A stretch of 64,000 bases of DNA from Methylophilus methylotrophus DSM 46235 = ATCC 53528 (lineage in GTDB: Bacteria; Pseudomonadota; Gammaproteobacteria; Burkholderiales; Methylophilaceae). The position numbers and the translations under genes were made by a program. The DNA lies in contig NZ_KB905141.1 of NCBI RefSeq assembly GCF_000378225.1, positions 1 to 64,000 on the forward strand, in the 5' to 3' direction. How positions within the stretch are numbered: the first letter of the stretch is position 1; each line of letters begins with the position of its first letter. Below the pieces are notes generated by a model. That model searched no databases. It was not told the origin of the DNA and was given only the letters and a program-made list of their open reading frames with translations. Positions 1-10,051 of this stretch are shown here, in pieces.

Positions 1-3000
1 TGACTTACAGCCTGGACCTGACCCCACCGAAAGCGGAGATTGCTTTGGATGCTAACTTTGGTGGTGATGGTATCATCAACATAGCTGAATCACGTCCAGG
101 TGTAAATCAGCCAGTGACCGGTACTGTAGGTGGAGATGCCAAGTTGGGTGATCCTGTGGTGGTGACGATCAACGGTAAAGACTACAACACCGTAGTGATC
201 ACCCGTACTGATGGCAAGCTTGGCTTCACTGTCAGCGTGCCTGGTTCGGAACTGGTTGCAGATGCAGATAAAACAATTGATGCACGTGTAACTGTGACTG
301 ACCTGGCAGGCAACACCGCTAGCCAGTCAACACAACTCACTTACACGGTTGACTTGACCCCGCCAGTGGCAACGATTGCGCTTGATGCCAATTTTGGTGG
401 CGACGGTATTATCAATATTGCGGAATCTCAACCTGGCGTTAACCAGCCTATCACCGGTACCGTTGGTGGAGAGGCTAAACTGGGTGATCCAGTGGTAGTG
501 ACGATCAACGGTAAAGACTACAACACGGTAGTGATTACGCGTACTGATGGCAAGCTTGGCTTCACTGTCAGTGTGCCTGGTTCAGAGTTGGTTGCGGACT
601 CAGATAAAACGATTGACGCGAAAGTGTCAACAACTGATCTGGCTGGCAACGTCGGTGTCGCTACTACGCAGTTAACTTACACTGTTGATGTGATTGCACC
701 TAACAAACCAACTATCGATAACATTTATGATGACTTCGGTACACAAAAAGGCGATGTGGCAAATGGTGGCGTGGCTGATGATGCGACACCAACTTTAACG
801 GGTAGGGCAGAAGCCGGCAGCACAGTGACTCTCTACGATGGCTCTACCAAAATTGGTACGACAGTCACTGATAAAGACGGTAAATGGACATTCACGCCCA
901 CTTCAGATATCAGCAAGGGCTTGCATAACTATACTGTGACTGCTACGGACAATGCCGGTAACATCAGTGTTCCTAGCGATAATTATGCTTATACATTGAA
1001 TCAGTCGCCTGTATTTGTAACTTTGAATGCGACAGCAAGTGTATCGGAAGATGGTCTGCCAAATGGCCTGATTGATAGTGGTGATCAGAATGTAATTGCT
1101 ACCGGCTCTATGGGTATCTCCGATCCTAATGGTGATCTGCAGAGCGTAACCCTGGCTGCACCAACGACAAACTACACTTCAGGCGGCGTGACTATTACAT
1201 GGTCTGGTAACAATACAGGCACATTGATTGGTTCTGCAAACGGCCAGGAAGTAATTCGCGTCACGATTGATAGTAAAGGTGACTATGCAGTTCGTCTGTC
1301 AGGCCCGATTGATCATCCTGCGCCAGGTGAAGATTCACTGGCACTGAAGTTTACTGTTAACGCAAAAGATGCTGATACCACAACGAGCGGTTCTATCACA
1401 GTAAACGTATCTGATGACGCGCCAGTGGCTACTAACAAGTCAATTACAGCAACCGGTGACAAAGGTGCCAACATTATGTTGACGCTTGATGTCTCAGGGA
1501 GTATGGCAACCCGTGACGGTGTCAATGGCACTTCACGGTTAGAAAGCCAAGTTGCATCGATCAATACACTGCTTAACCAATATGCCGCTTTGGGAGGTGA
1601 TGTACGTGTCATGATTGTTACCTTCTCTGACGGCTACTATCAGAAAACTCCTACTTGGGTAACTATTGCGGAGGCTAAAACTGTTCTGGCATCGCTGCAG
1701 ACCCTATCAGGTACCAACTACGATGCAGCATTGGATGGTAGCAAGATCGCCTTCAATTCTGCTGGCAAAATTGCTGGTGCACAGAATGTAGGTTACTTCT
1801 TCTCTGATGGGGAACCTAATACTGGCCGTGAAATTGGCGATGCAGATAAACAAGCTTGGGAAGCGTTCCTAAAAGCGAATGATATTAACGAGTATGCAAT
1901 TGCTGTAGGTAACAGTGTTTCAGCGACACAAGTTGCTAACAGCATGAACCAGATTGCTTACAATGGTGCAACTGAAGTGGATACTAATGCAATCCAAGTC
2001 ACTAACTTTGCGCAACTGGATGCCGTTCTGAGTCAGACTGTGGCAACCCCAGTTTCAGGTTCACTGACTGATGGCGGCGGTTTCGGTGCTGATGGCGGCG
2101 GTTTCGGTGCTGATGGCGGTTATGTGAAATCGCTTGTTATTGAAGGTACGACTTATACCTTTGATGCGAAAACAGGTACGGTTACAGTGACAGGCACGAA
2201 TAACAGTACTTACAACTCCAGCACACATGAGCTGACTGTGAAAACTGCTTCAGGTAACTTTGTGGTTGATATGGACAATGGTAAGTACACATTTACGCCA
2301 GGTCAGACCAAAATCACCTTGGTTGACACAACATTTAATGCGAATGGCAACGGGCAATATACTGACCTGCCTGCAGGCTGGTTTACGAATAACCCAAGCG
2401 GCAAGATTGAAGTTAACCCAAGTACTACTTATGGCTTGTCAAGCAGCTACGGCAACGTGCTTGAGCTTGAGAATTTCAGAGGTGATAGCAATATCTATAC
2501 GCTGATTAATCCTGGAAAAAATGAAACTGTTATCTTGAGTTTTGATTACGCAGCACGCTCAGGCTACACTTCAGGTACTGACTCTGCGATCCAGGTGCTT
2601 GTAGACGGTAAAGTGATTGACACAGTCAACACTAAAAACCTGACGATGAGTAATTTCTCATACACCTTCACAGGTACAGGTAACCAGATGCGTATTGAAT
2701 TCAAGTCTGTAGATACAAACAGTACTGGTGGGTTGTTAGATAACATCAAGATTACAACTTCCAGCACTACACAGCCTGTAGACAGCACCAAAGTGACTTA
2801 TACGTTAAGTGACAATGATGGCGATACCAGCATCGCTGATTTGACATTGAATGTTGCGAAAAACAACACTTATGTACCAACTCCGCAAGTAGCTCCAGAT
2901 GTTTCAACAGCGGTTGGCGCGGCTGGTTTGATCACCTTGCCAGGATTGTTGAACGTTGATTTGCTGAACTTCTCCAGCCGGCAAAGCTTCACCGCCAGTG

Positions 3001-3995
3001 ATGCAAACAACAATATCACTAACGTCAATATCGCATTTAATGCGGGGATTGGTATTGTGATTGGCTCTGCATTGATGACATATTCGCAAGCGGTTGCCAG
3101 TGAGTTGGGTCTGAGAGTTAATTACACTGAAAGCAGTGGTTTCCTGGGCTTGATAGGCGCAAATGGTAAGATGGTAATCACAGCTGCCGATGGTGGCACC
3201 ATTGATAACCTTGCTCTAAACGAGTTCCTCTCAACTGTGAAAGTGAATCAGCAATTACTGGGCGTGAATGTACTGGAAAGCTTCAAGATTACTGCCACCG
3301 ATAGTACTGGTCTTCAAGACAGTGCTACGGCAAGCAACCTGATTAACATTGATCTTTTGAGTGTTAATAATACGACACCAATACTGGGTCAAGGCTCTGG
3401 TGATGATACAGTCAATGGCACTTCAGGTAATGACATCATTTACGGCTATGCCGGAAATGATACTTTGAATGGCAATGATGGTAACGACATCCTTCGTGGC
3501 GGTGCTGGTGATGATAGACTGAACGGTGGTAATGGCAACGACATCCTGATTGGTGGTAAAGGTAACGACATCCTGATTGGTGGTAAAGGTAACGATACGC
3601 TGACCGGGGGTGCCGGTGTAGATGTCTTCAAATGGGATAGCGGTGATGAAGGTGTTGCTGGCAATCCTGCGCGTGACACGATTACCGACTTTAACAAGGC
3701 GACAGTCGCACAGGGTGGTGATGTACTGGATATTCGTGATTTGCTACAAGGCGAAAATCCAAACAATCTGCAAAACTACATGCACTTTGAGAAATCTGGT
3801 AGCGATACTATCATTCATATCAGTTCCAATGGTGGCTTTGCGAATGATGCCCACAATGTGTCTGGTAGCTTTAGTAGTGGAAACACAACCCAGCAGATCG
3901 TGTTGAGCGGTGTGGATCTGACTTCTGGTCAGAGCACTGATGCCGCAATCATCAATAATCTGTTGTCACAACAAAAACTGATTGTTGATCAATAA
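1..3995 (+). CDS. Giant RTX/VWA adhesin, type I secreted (5' end outside window)
   Basis: The reading frame is open from the window edge (first full codon at position 3), so the N-terminus is missing. Visible parts in order: two near-identical Ig-like repeats of 112 residues, a different Ig-like domain with a TVTLYDG-type strand, a spacer, and a von Willebrand A domain at about residues 488-680 of the visible part with a complete MIDAS (DVSGS, the Thr of SGTNYDA, and FSDGEP). A Gly-rich linker, further beta-rich domains, and GGxGND-type RTX calcium-binding repeats at about 1133-1206 follow. The last ~120 residues resemble the C-terminal secretion signal of type I-exported RTX adhesins. The family acts outside the cell in attachment and biofilm formation. 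No ABC exporter or membrane-fusion gene follows, so the transport genes would lie upstream. Confident for the class; ligand unknown. Confidence 0.9.
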   Translation, partial: TYSLDLTPPKAEIALDANFGGDGIINIAESRPGVNQPVTGTVGGDAKLGDPVVVTINGKDYNTVVITRTDGKLGFTVSVPGSELVADADKTIDARVTVTDLAGNTASQSTQLTYTVDLTPPVATIALDANFGGDGIINIAESQPGVNQPITGTVGGEAKLGDPVVVTINGKDYNTVVITRTDGKLGFTVSVPGSELVADSDKTIDAKVSTTDLAGNVGVATTQLTYTVDVIAPNKPTIDNIYDDFGTQKGDVANGGVADDATPTLTGRAEAGSTVTLYDGSTKIGTTVTDKDGKWTFTPTSDISKGLHNYTVTATDNAGNISVPSDNYAYTLNQSPVFVTLNATASVSEDGLPNGLIDSGDQNVIATGSMGISDPNGDLQSVTLAAPTTNYTSGGVTITWSGNNTGTLIGSANGQEVIRVTIDSKGDYAVRLSGPIDHPAPGEDSLALKFTVNAKDADTTTSGSITVNVSDDAPVATNKSITATGDKGANIMLTLDVSGSMATRDGVNGTSRLESQVASINTLLNQYAALGGDVRVMIVTFSDGYYQKTPTWVTIAEAKTVLASLQTLSGTNYDAALDGSKIAFNSAGKIAGAQNVGYFFSDGEPNTGREIGDADKQAWEAFLKANDINEYAIAVGNSVSATQVANSMNQIAYNGATEVDTNAIQVTNFAQLDAVLSQTVATPVSGSLTDGGGFGADGGGFGADGGYVKSLVIEGTTYTFDAKTGTVTVTGTNNSTYNSSTHELTVKTASGNFVVDMDNGKYTFTPGQTKITLVDTTFNANGNGQYTDLPAGWFTNNPSGKIEVNPSTTYGLSSSYGNVLELENFRGDSNIYTLINPGKNETVILSFDYAARSGYTSGTDSAIQVLVDGKVIDTVNTKNLTMSNFSYTFTGTGNQMRIEFKSVDTNSTGGLLDNIKITTSSTTQPVDSTKVTYTLSDNDGDTSIADLTLNVAKNNTYVPTPQVAPDVSTAVGAAGLITLPGLLNVDLLNFSSRQSFTASDANNNITNVNIAFNAGIGIVIGSALMTYSQAVASELGLRVNYTESSGFLGLIGANGKMVITAADGGTIDNLALNEFLSTVKVNQQLLGVNVLESFKITATDSTGLQDSATASNLINIDLLSVNNTTPILGQGSGDDTVNGTSGNDIIYGYAGNDTLNGNDGNDILRGGAGDDRLNGGNGNDILIGGKGNDILIGGKGNDTLTGGAGVDVFKWDSGDEGVAGNPARDTITDFNKATVAQGGDVLDIRDLLQGENPNNLQNYMHFEKSGSDTIIHISSNGGFANDAHNVSGSFSSGNTTQQIVLSGVDLTSGQSTDAAIINNLLSQQKLIVDQ
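48..700 (+). repeat. 336-bp coding tandem repeat (Ig-like units)
   Basis: Two consecutive units begin with a DANFGGDG segment, at 48 and 384, exactly 336 bp apart, and stay nearly identical for most of their length. The array probably continues upstream of the window. Such low divergence suggests recent duplication or gene conversion, which would let repeat number vary between strains. Confidence 0.85.
2070..2120 (+). repeat. 21-bp tandem repeat, Gly-rich linker
   Basis: A 21-bp unit encoding DGGGFGA occurs twice in full (2070-2090, 2091-2111) plus a partial third copy. It lies right after the VWA domain and encodes a flexible glycine-rich linker. Confidence 0.85.
3403..3611 (+). repeat. RTX nonapeptide repeats
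   Basis: Repeated GGxGNDxxx-type nonapeptides, including an exact 27-bp duplication encoding NDILIGGKG at about 3538-3591. These form the calcium-binding beta-roll typical of type I-secreted proteins, which folds once outside the cell. Confidence 0.85.
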
Positions 3996-4011
3996 TCAAT
4001 ATGTTGATTTG

Positions 4012-4040
4012 AAAAAAGCGACCTTCGGGTCGCTTTTTTT
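4012..4040. terminator. Bidirectional Rho-independent terminator
   Basis: Stem GCGACC/GGTCGC (4018-4023, 4028-4033) with a TTCG tetraloop, preceded by six A and followed by seven T. It ends the adhesin gene 17 bp after its stop codon and could also act on minus-strand transcripts. Confidence 0.9.
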
Positions 4041-4077
4041 ATGCTCATAAATGGGCTGGTCAAGATTCAACCCAATC

Positions 4078-4100
4078 AAAAGGGCGCTTGAATGCGCCCC
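4078..4100 (-). terminator. Terminator after prpD
   Basis: Read on the minus strand: stem GGGCGC/GCGCCC (4099-4094, 4087-4082) with a six-base loop, followed by a run of four T. It lies about 27 bp beyond the prpD stop and should end the methylcitrate-cluster transcript. Confidence 0.7.
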
Positions 4101-4126
4101 TTCGGATGACGTCTAGCTGGATGATT

Positions 4127-5587
4127 TTAGACGGTGAGCATATCGACAAACTGGTTGACTGCGGTGGCTTCAAGTTTGGTCTGATCCTGGCATAAAGCCA
4201 GAATCTCTGCTTGCTTGGTTGTATCAAAGCGGCGGGCCAAATTGACTTTGAATTTTTTGACCAGCTCCGGGATGCCTTCACCACGGCGGCGGCGATGGCC
4301 AATTGGGTATTCCACAGCAATATTGCTAGATTGCGTACCATCTTTAAAGAAGATCTGGATGGCATTAGCAATGGAGCGTTTTTCCGGATCCAGGTAATCC
4401 CGCGTGTATTCAGCTTTTTCGACACAGGTCATTTTTTCGCGCAAGGCATCAATGCGTGGGTCTGCGGCCGCTTCATCCTCGTAATCCAGTGCGGTCAGAT
4501 TGCCTTTGAGCAGGCCGACAGCAGCCATATATTGAATACAGTGATCGCGGTCCGCCGGGTTATTCATTGGACCGGTTTTATCAATAATGCGGATCGCTGA
4601 TTCGTGAGTAGTGATGACAATCTTCTCAATATTAGCGATGTCGTCGAGTGATTGCAGACGGTTGCCCACTTCTTTATTGAGCTGAAATGCACACTCTACC
4701 GCGGTCTGCGCATGAAACTCGGCCGGGAAAGAAATTTTAAACAACACCTGTTCCATCACATAGCTGCCGTAAGGGCGCTGGAACTTGAAAGCATTGCCCT
4801 TGAACAGGACATCATAAAAACCCCAAGTTTTGGCTGTCAGTGCACTGGGATAACCCATTTCACCTTGCAAGGTCATCCAGGCCAAGCGGACAGCACGTGA
4901 AGTTGCATCACCTGCTGCCCAGGATTTACGCGAACCTGTATTGGGGCTATGGCGATAAGTGCGGAGGCTTTGGCCATCGACAAATGCGTTAGACACGGCG
5001 TTGATAATATCTTGCTTATTGCCACCCAGTAATTTGGTGACGACCGCAGTTGAGGCGATCTTCACCAGAATCACGTGGTCCAGGCCCACACGGTTAAAGC
5101 TATTCTCCAGTGCAAGCACGCCCTGAATTTCATGTGCCTTGATCATGGCGGTCAGCACATCTTTCATGGTCAGCGGGGCCTTGCCTTCAGCCACATTTTT
5201 GCGCGAAATATAGTCGGCCGAGGCCAGGATGCCACCGAGGTTGTCAGAAGGATGTCCCCATTCTGCTGCCAGCCAGGTGTCATTAAAGTCCAGCCAGCGA
5301 ATCATGGCGCCGATGTTAAAGGCCGCGAGTATTGGGTCCAGCTGGTAAGAGGTGCCAGGTACTTTGGCGCCATTGGGCACGATGGTACCGGCAATGACTG
5401 GCCCCAGTAATTTGGTGCAGGCTGGATAATCCAAGGCCTCGAAACCACAGCCCAAGGTATCCATCAGGCAGTTGCGGGCCGTGTCATAAGCCTCATCGGA
5501 CTTGATTTCAAAATCTGCTACGTAATTGGCAATATCCACAATCACCTGATCGGGATCAGGGCGGACGTTAGAAATATGGGCTGACAT
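4127..5587 (-). CDS. prpD: 2-methylcitrate dehydratase PrpD
   Basis: 486 residues from the ATG at 5587, close to the roughly 483 of known PrpD. An in-frame TTG 18 bp upstream is a less likely start because the AAAGGT ribosome site sits just before the ATG. The sequence is MmgE/PrpD family throughout (for example [19 protein letters not shown] near residues 97-115). In the methylcitrate cycle PrpD removes water from 2-methylcitrate to give 2-methyl-cis-aconitate in the cytoplasm. It is the last gene of the cluster, 143 bp after prpC. There is no acnD/prpF pair, so this is the PrpD-type version of the pathway, with rehydration probably done by AcnB, encoded at 21927 in this window. Confidence 0.95.
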   Translation of the reverse strand: MSAHISNVRPDPDQVIVDIANYVADFEIKSDEAYDTARNCLMDTLGCGFEALDYPACTKLLGPVIAGTIVPNGAKVPGTSYQLDPILAAFNIGAMIRWLDFNDTWLAAEWGHPSDNLGGILASADYISRKNVAEGKAPLTMKDVLTAMIKAHEIQGVLALENSFNRVGLDHVILVKIASTAVVTKLLGGNKQDIINAVSNAFVDGQSLRTYRHSPNTGSRKSWAAGDATSRAVRLAWMTLQGEMGYPSALTAKTWGFYDVLFKGNAFKFQRPYGSYVMEQVLFKISFPAEFHAQTAVECAFQLNKEVGNRLQSLDDIANIEKIVITTHESAIRIIDKTGPMNNPADRDHCIQYMAAVGLLKGNLTALDYEDEAAADPRIDALREKMTCVEKAEYTRDYLDPEKRSIANAIQIFFKDGTQSSNIAVEYPIGHRRRRGEGIPELVKKFKVNLARRFDTTKQAEILALCQDQTKLEATAVNQFVDMLTV

Positions 5588-5730
5588 GGTTGTTACCTTT
5601 ATCAATAGGTTAAAAAGTAATTACTGTGTTTTCAAAACTCATTCATTGCTGAATTTAGGCGCACCTTGCTCTTGATATTTGCCATTGCAAAGCATGGTTG
5701 AGCAAGTGTGGTACGATTAAATTCAGTAGG

Positions 5731-6900
5731 TTAGCGCTGAGTGATGGGCACAAACGCTCTGTTGTCCGGGCCATTATATTCTGCGTTAGGCCGGATGATC
5801 TTGTTGTCTATACGCTGCTCAATGGCATGCGCGACCCAACCGGTGGTGCGGGAAATCACAAAAATCGGCGTGAACATACCAGTTGGAATGCCCATCATGT
5901 GATAGCTTGATGCACTGTACCAATCCAGGTTAGGGAACATCTTTTTCTCGTTCCACATGATTTCTTCAATACGGGCGGAGATATTAAACAGCTTCATATT
6001 GCCTGCATCTTCACACAGTGACTTGCTGACAGCTTTAATCGATTCATTACGCGGGTCGGCAATCGTGTACACCGGATGACCAAAACCTATAATGATTTCC
6101 TTGCGTGCCATGCGGGCCTTGATATCGGCTTCAGCTTCATCCGGATTCTGGTAGCGTTCGATAATTTCCATCGCTGCTTCATTGGCGCCACCGTGTTTGG
6201 GGCCACGCAAGGCACCAATCGCGCCGGTGATGCAGGAATACAGGTCCGACAAGGTGCCCGCAATCACGCGTGAGGTAAAGGTCGAGGCATTAAACTCATG
6301 CTCGGCATATAACACTAGCGAGGTGTTCATGGCCTTGATATGCAATTCTGAAGGCTTTTTGCCATGCAGAATATGCAGGAAGTGCGCCGCAATCGAGTCG
6401 TCGTCGGTTTCGACTTCAATGCGTACACCACGGTGGCTAAAGTGGTACCAATAAATGAGGATGGACCCAAAGCAGGCAATCAGGCGATCACCCAATGCCT
6501 GTGCGCCCGCGGTATTACGGTCAACGGCTTCTGGTTCCAGTGTCCCCAACATTGAACAACCCGTGCGCATCACATCCATAGGATGCGCATTGGCAGGAAT
6601 CTGTTCCAGTACGGCTTTAAGTGCACTGGGCAGGCCGCGCAGCTTTTTGAGCTTTTGATGATAAGCGGTGAGTTGTGGTTGGGTGGGCAACTCGCCGTGT
6701 ATCAGCAAATAAGCGACTTCTTCGAATGTGGCATGTTTAGCCAGCTCGATGATATCGTAACCACGGTAATGCAGGTCATTACCGCTATGGCCCACAGTAC
6801 AGATGGCCGTGGTGCCGGCAGCCACGCCTGCCAGCGCCACGCCTTTTTTGCGTTTGGGGGCGTCGGTGGCAGGAATAGTGGGATCAGTGGTGGTATTCAT
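5731..6900 (-). CDS. prpC: 2-methylcitrate synthase PrpC
   Basis: 389 residues, the usual length. It condenses propionyl-CoA with oxaloacetate to give 2-methylcitrate. Citrate-synthase-fold motifs are all present: KHGGANE near residue 233, GFGHPVY near 271 and the catalytic Asp of [10 protein letters not shown] near 322. The first ~20 residues are a poorly conserved Lys- and Thr-rich leader. The start is supported by a strong AAGGAGG site five bases upstream of the ATG. The gene follows prpB by 38 bp in the same transcript. Separation from true citrate synthase rests on length, overall similarity to PrpC and the prpB/prpD context. Confidence 0.95.
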   Translation of the reverse strand: MNTTTDPTIPATDAPKRKKGVALAGVAAGTTAICTVGHSGNDLHYRGYDIIELAKHATFEEVAYLLIHGELPTQPQLTAYHQKLKKLRGLPSALKAVLEQIPANAHPMDVMRTGCSMLGTLEPEAVDRNTAGAQALGDRLIACFGSILIYWYHFSHRGVRIEVETDDDSIAAHFLHILHGKKPSELHIKAMNTSLVLYAEHEFNASTFTSRVIAGTLSDLYSCITGAIGALRGPKHGGANEAAMEIIERYQNPDEAEADIKARMARKEIIIGFGHPVYTIADPRNESIKAVSKSLCEDAGNMKLFNISARIEEIMWNEKKMFPNLDWYSASSYHMMGIPTGMFTPIFVISRTTGWVAHAIEQRIDNKIIRPNAEYNGPDNRAFVPITQR

Positions 6901-6938
6901 AAAAACCTCCTTAAATCACTCAATCTTGTAGTACGGAT

Positions 6939-7817
6939 CTATTTCTTATAAAGCGCGTCTAGTTTCTGTTCAAAGGCGTGATAGCCCAGGTGCTCATACA
7001 AATCGGCACGTGTCTGCATCAGGTCTAATACATTCTTCTGGGTGCCATCCTTGCGCACGCCCTGGTAGACTTTGAGTGCGGCCTGGTTCATGGCACGGAA
7101 TGCAGACAATGGATACAGCACCATGCCTACGCCAGCGGTGGCGAGTTCGTCTACCGTGAATAAAGGCGTGGAGCCGAACTCTGTGATATTGGCCAGTACG
7201 GGGACTTTAACTGCATCCACAAACTGCTGATACATGCCTAATTCCGTCATCGCTTCCGGGAAAATCATGTCGGCCCCGGCTTCCACACAGGCACAGGCGC
7301 GGTCGATGGCGGATTGCAAACCTTCTACCGCCAGTGCATCGGTGCGAGCCATCACGACAAAATCATCATAGGGCTTGGCATCCACCGCCGCTTTGACGCG
7401 GTCTACCATTTCGTCCAGGCTGACAATTGCCTTGTTGGGGCGGTGACCACAGCGCTTGGCACTGACCTGGTCTTCAATATGTACGGCCGCTGCACCTGCC
7501 TTGGCGACACTTTTAATGGTGCGCGCAATATTGAATGCGCCACCAAAACCGGTATCAATATCGACCAGCAATGGGGTGTCCACGGCATCAGTAATGCGGC
7601 GGACGTCTACAAGCACATCTTCCAGGCCAGAAATGCCGAGGTCAGGCAGGCCTAAGGAGCCCGCAGCCACACCGCCACCAGACAGGTAGATGGCTTTAAA
7701 CCCGGATTGAGTGGCCAGCATGGCGTGATAGGCATTAATCGCACCGATAATTTGTAGCGGTTTTTCTGCTGCCAGCGCAGCGCGGAAACGTCCGCCAGGG
7801 GTATTGGATTGCTGCAT
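6939..7817 (-). CDS. prpB: 2-methylisocitrate lyase PrpB
   Basis: 292 residues of the isocitrate lyase/PEP mutase superfamily. The catalytic loop KRCGH lies at about residues 120-124, as in known PrpB. DIDTGFGG, which binds metal and substrate, and HIEDQ come just before it. The enzyme splits 2-methylisocitrate into pyruvate and succinate. The succinate would feed the succinate dehydrogenase encoded 6 kb away. A 134-bp gap separates it from the preceding CitE-like gene, so it may have its own promoter there. A short AAAGG ribosome site precedes the ATG. Confidence 0.95.
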   Translation of the reverse strand: MQQSNTPGGRFRAALAAEKPLQIIGAINAYHAMLATQSGFKAIYLSGGGVAAGSLGLPDLGISGLEDVLVDVRRITDAVDTPLLVDIDTGFGGAFNIARTIKSVAKAGAAAVHIEDQVSAKRCGHRPNKAIVSLDEMVDRVKAAVDAKPYDDFVVMARTDALAVEGLQSAIDRACACVEAGADMIFPEAMTELGMYQQFVDAVKVPVLANITEFGSTPLFTVDELATAGVGMVLYPLSAFRAMNQAALKVYQGVRKDGTQKNVLDLMQTRADLYEHLGYHAFEQKLDALYKK

Positions 7818-7951
7818 GATGAACCTTTGTAAAATTAAATTCTATTTAACTGTCGATAAATGCAGATGCATGCCGATAAGCTTTAAAAGTGCAATTGGCT
7901 AACAATCTTTAGTATCGGCGTTAATTTGCGTTTATCGGTCAGTCAATCACC
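7818..7951. promoter_or_regulatory. Intergenic region with repeated CGATAA/TTATCG motifs
   Basis: The gap between prpB and the upstream lyase gene holds four copies of a CGATA-type hexamer: CGATAA near 7854 and 7873, and TATCG/TTATCG near 7913 and 7931. Two of them form an inverted repeat GCCGATA...TATCGGC (7872-7878, 7913-7919). The region could carry a regulated promoter for prpBCD. No experimental motif is known to me for this arrangement. Confidence 0.3.
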
Positions 7952-8950
7952 TCAAAAGAAAGCGTGTTCAGCGTCTTCTGGCATGGCTACACCGGTTTGC
8001 TTGGCTTTTTGCAACACTTCCCAGAAGTAACGGTAAGTAGCACGGTCATGCAGTTCACCCGCATACTGAATCGGGCCCCAATCGGCTGTTTGGGCTGCCA
8101 GCAAAATATTGGCGGCGTCTGTCACTTCGTCATAGTTGGGTTTCATGGCATCGACGATGGCCTGAATCTGGGTTGGGTAGATACTCCACATGCGCATAAA
8201 ACCAAACTCATTGCGTGCGCGTGAGGCATCACTGTAGGTCACTTCCACGTTTTTCAGGTCCAGGGTGACGTTGTGCGCGGGGACTACGCCGTTGGCCAGC
8301 GCGGCAGAGACAACCTCGGCTTTGGCGCGTGCCAGCAAGCGGTGGTCAAACTGCCCAGGGCTACGCATGGCGGTAGCGGGGATGGCGCCATGGTGGGCAC
8401 TGACAAAGTCCATCAGGCCAAAATCGAGCACTTGTAACCAGGGCAATTGTGCGATTTCGTGCACTTGTCTTAGTGCCCCGTGGGTTTCAATCAGGATATG
8501 CACCGGAATTTCGCGGCTGATACCATGTTGTTTGGCGACTTGCTGAATATAGGCAATCATCTCGCGCGCTTGCGCGATATCCGTACATTTGGGAATCGTG
8601 AGATAGCTCAGCACCTCGCCAGCGCCACCGACCAGGATATCAATATCCTTTTTCCAGTGTGGGTGGGTATAGTCGTGAATACGCGCTCCGGCCATCCGGT
8701 ATTTGTTGGCTTCAGAATTCAGCACCCGCACAATCATTTCGGCATGCGCCTGTTCCTGTCCGCTGGCCGCACCGTCTTCGCAATCACAGGTAATGTCGAA
8801 TACCGGGCCTACACCATTAGGTGTGGCCGCGTCTTGCAATGACAAGGCTTTCAGGATCAGCTTTTCGCTGCCGGCAAAATGCTCGCATGCCGGAATCACC
8901 GGAAACGGTTTTTCTCCGCCAAAAAGGGCCTGATTTGGATGAACAGCCAT
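7952..8950 (-). CDS. HpcH/CitE-family C-C lyase
   Basis: 332 residues of the HpcH/HpaI aldolase-citrate lyase beta fold. The acidic motif CDCEDGAA (about residues 54-61) and likely metal ligands Glu (ILIETHG) and Asp (FGLMDFVSAHHG) are retained. Family members cleave or form malyl-CoA, beta-methylmalyl-CoA or citramalyl-CoA. The start lies 2 bp after the stop of mesaconyl-CoA hydratase, with an AAAGGAAA site inside that gene's last codons, so the two are translationally coupled. Coupling to the hydratase makes beta-methylmalyl-CoA (giving propionyl-CoA plus glyoxylate) the best guess for its substrate, but the branch is distant from the well-studied Mcl enzymes and the exact reaction is unsettled. 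Confidence 0.75.
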   Translation of the reverse strand: MAVHPNQALFGGEKPFPVIPACEHFAGSEKLILKALSLQDAATPNGVGPVFDITCDCEDGAASGQEQAHAEMIVRVLNSEANKYRMAGARIHDYTHPHWKKDIDILVGGAGEVLSYLTIPKCTDIAQAREMIAYIQQVAKQHGISREIPVHILIETHGALRQVHEIAQLPWLQVLDFGLMDFVSAHHGAIPATAMRSPGQFDHRLLARAKAEVVSAALANGVVPAHNVTLDLKNVEVTYSDASRARNEFGFMRMWSIYPTQIQAIVDAMKPNYDEVTDAANILLAAQTADWGPIQYAGELHDRATYRYFWEVLQKAKQTGVAMPEDAEHAFF

Positions 8951-8952
8951 GT

Positions 8953-10011
8953 TTATTTTCCTTTGCGTGGAATAAGAACGGTATAGTCGAGATCAAGTAC
9001 CACATGCGGGTGGTAACCCTGCGTGGTTTTGATGTTTTCAAGGGTGGCAGGCGGCATATTCTTGACGCCCACCATACGTAAACGTAGTGCGCCCAGGTCC
9101 GGGTGGGGCAGGGACCATTTGTCCAGTACCTTGGTCATGCAATAAATAGTGTCACCTGAGTAACTCGGGTTGGCATGGGTGCCACCATTAATGGCCACAA
9201 TTGCAATCGCATTTTCCAGGCCTTCATAGCTCAGCGCACGGCAAGCCGAGATGACTACGCCGCCGTATACTAAGCATTGACCTTGGGGTGTACTTTGCAT
9301 CAGATGGGCATCAAAATGCAGGCGCGCATTATTCTGGTATAAATGTGTGGCCATGGTGTGGTCACTTTCATTAATCGTCAGGCCAGACGGGTGGCGCATG
9401 CATTCACCCACTTCGTAGTCCTCCCACCAGTATTGGCCACCTGTAGCCTTAGCCAGGCTGCTATCCAGCTTGAAGTGGGGAGGGATGGCTAATGATTCAG
9501 TGCTCACAAACTCGGGTAACTCGGGAATGACGGTTTCTGGCGCTGGTGTATCCAGATTTTTCTTGTGCACCATGACCCAACGAACCCAGCTCAGCACAGG
9601 TTGCTGTTGCTGGTTGACCGTGGTTGAGCGTACCCAGACGACGCCACTTTTGCCGCTAGAGTTCTGTTTAAGGCCAATAACTTCGCTGGACGTGGTGAGC
9701 GTGTCGCCCACGTATACGGGCTGGATAAACCGGACATCCGCATAACCCAGGTTGGCCACCGCATTGACCGAAATATCTGGCACGGTTTTGCCAAAGGCAA
9801 TATGAAACGCCAGCAGGTCATCCACCGGGGTTGTGTGATAGCCTAAAGCCTGCGCCAGTGGCTCGCTACAGTGCAACGGATTGCGTGCGCCAGTCAATGC
9901 GATATAGAGCGAACAATCGCCCGCGGTGATTGTTCGCGGCGTGGCATGCTGGATCACTTCGTGTAGTTTGAAGTCCTCGAAGAAACGTCCTGCATGAATC
10001 TTAGTCTGCAT
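8953..10011 (-). CDS. mch: Mesaconyl-CoA hydratase (beta-methylmalyl-CoA dehydratase)
   Basis: 352 residues made of two MaoC-like hot-dog halves. It matches, as I recall the family, the mesaconyl-C1-CoA hydratase of Chloroflexus and ethylmalonyl-CoA-pathway bacteria over its whole length: GRFFEDF at the start, ATPRTITAGD, FGKTVPDISVNAVANLGYA, VRWVMV, and LDLDYTVLIPR at the end. It interconverts mesaconyl-CoA and beta-methylmalyl-CoA. A strong AGGAGG site precedes the ATG. It sits between two CitE-like genes and directly upstream of prpBCD, so the propionyl-CoA released by the next step could enter the methylcitrate cycle. None of the earlier ethylmalonyl-CoA genes (ccr, ecm, msd) is in the window. 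Confidence 0.9.
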   Translation of the reverse strand: MQTKIHAGRFFEDFKLHEVIQHATPRTITAGDCSLYIALTGARNPLHCSEPLAQALGYHTTPVDDLLAFHIAFGKTVPDISVNAVANLGYADVRFIQPVYVGDTLTTSSEVIGLKQNSSGKSGVVWVRSTTVNQQQQPVLSWVRWVMVHKKNLDTPAPETVIPELPEFVSTESLAIPPHFKLDSSLAKATGGQYWWEDYEVGECMRHPSGLTINESDHTMATHLYQNNARLHFDAHLMQSTPQGQCLVYGGVVISACRALSYEGLENAIAIVAINGGTHANPSYSGDTIYCMTKVLDKWSLPHPDLGALRLRMVGVKNMPPATLENIKTTQGYHPHVVLDLDYTVLIPRKGK

Positions 10012-10051
10012 GGTGTCCTCCTGTGTGGCGTCTCAATAGTGTCATGATGGT

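Noticed and set aside
7873-7880. GCCGATAA resembling a sigma-28 -10 box between prpB and the CitE-like gene
   Set aside because: The upstream TAAA is at the wrong distance (7 bases instead of 11) and no plus-strand gene follows.
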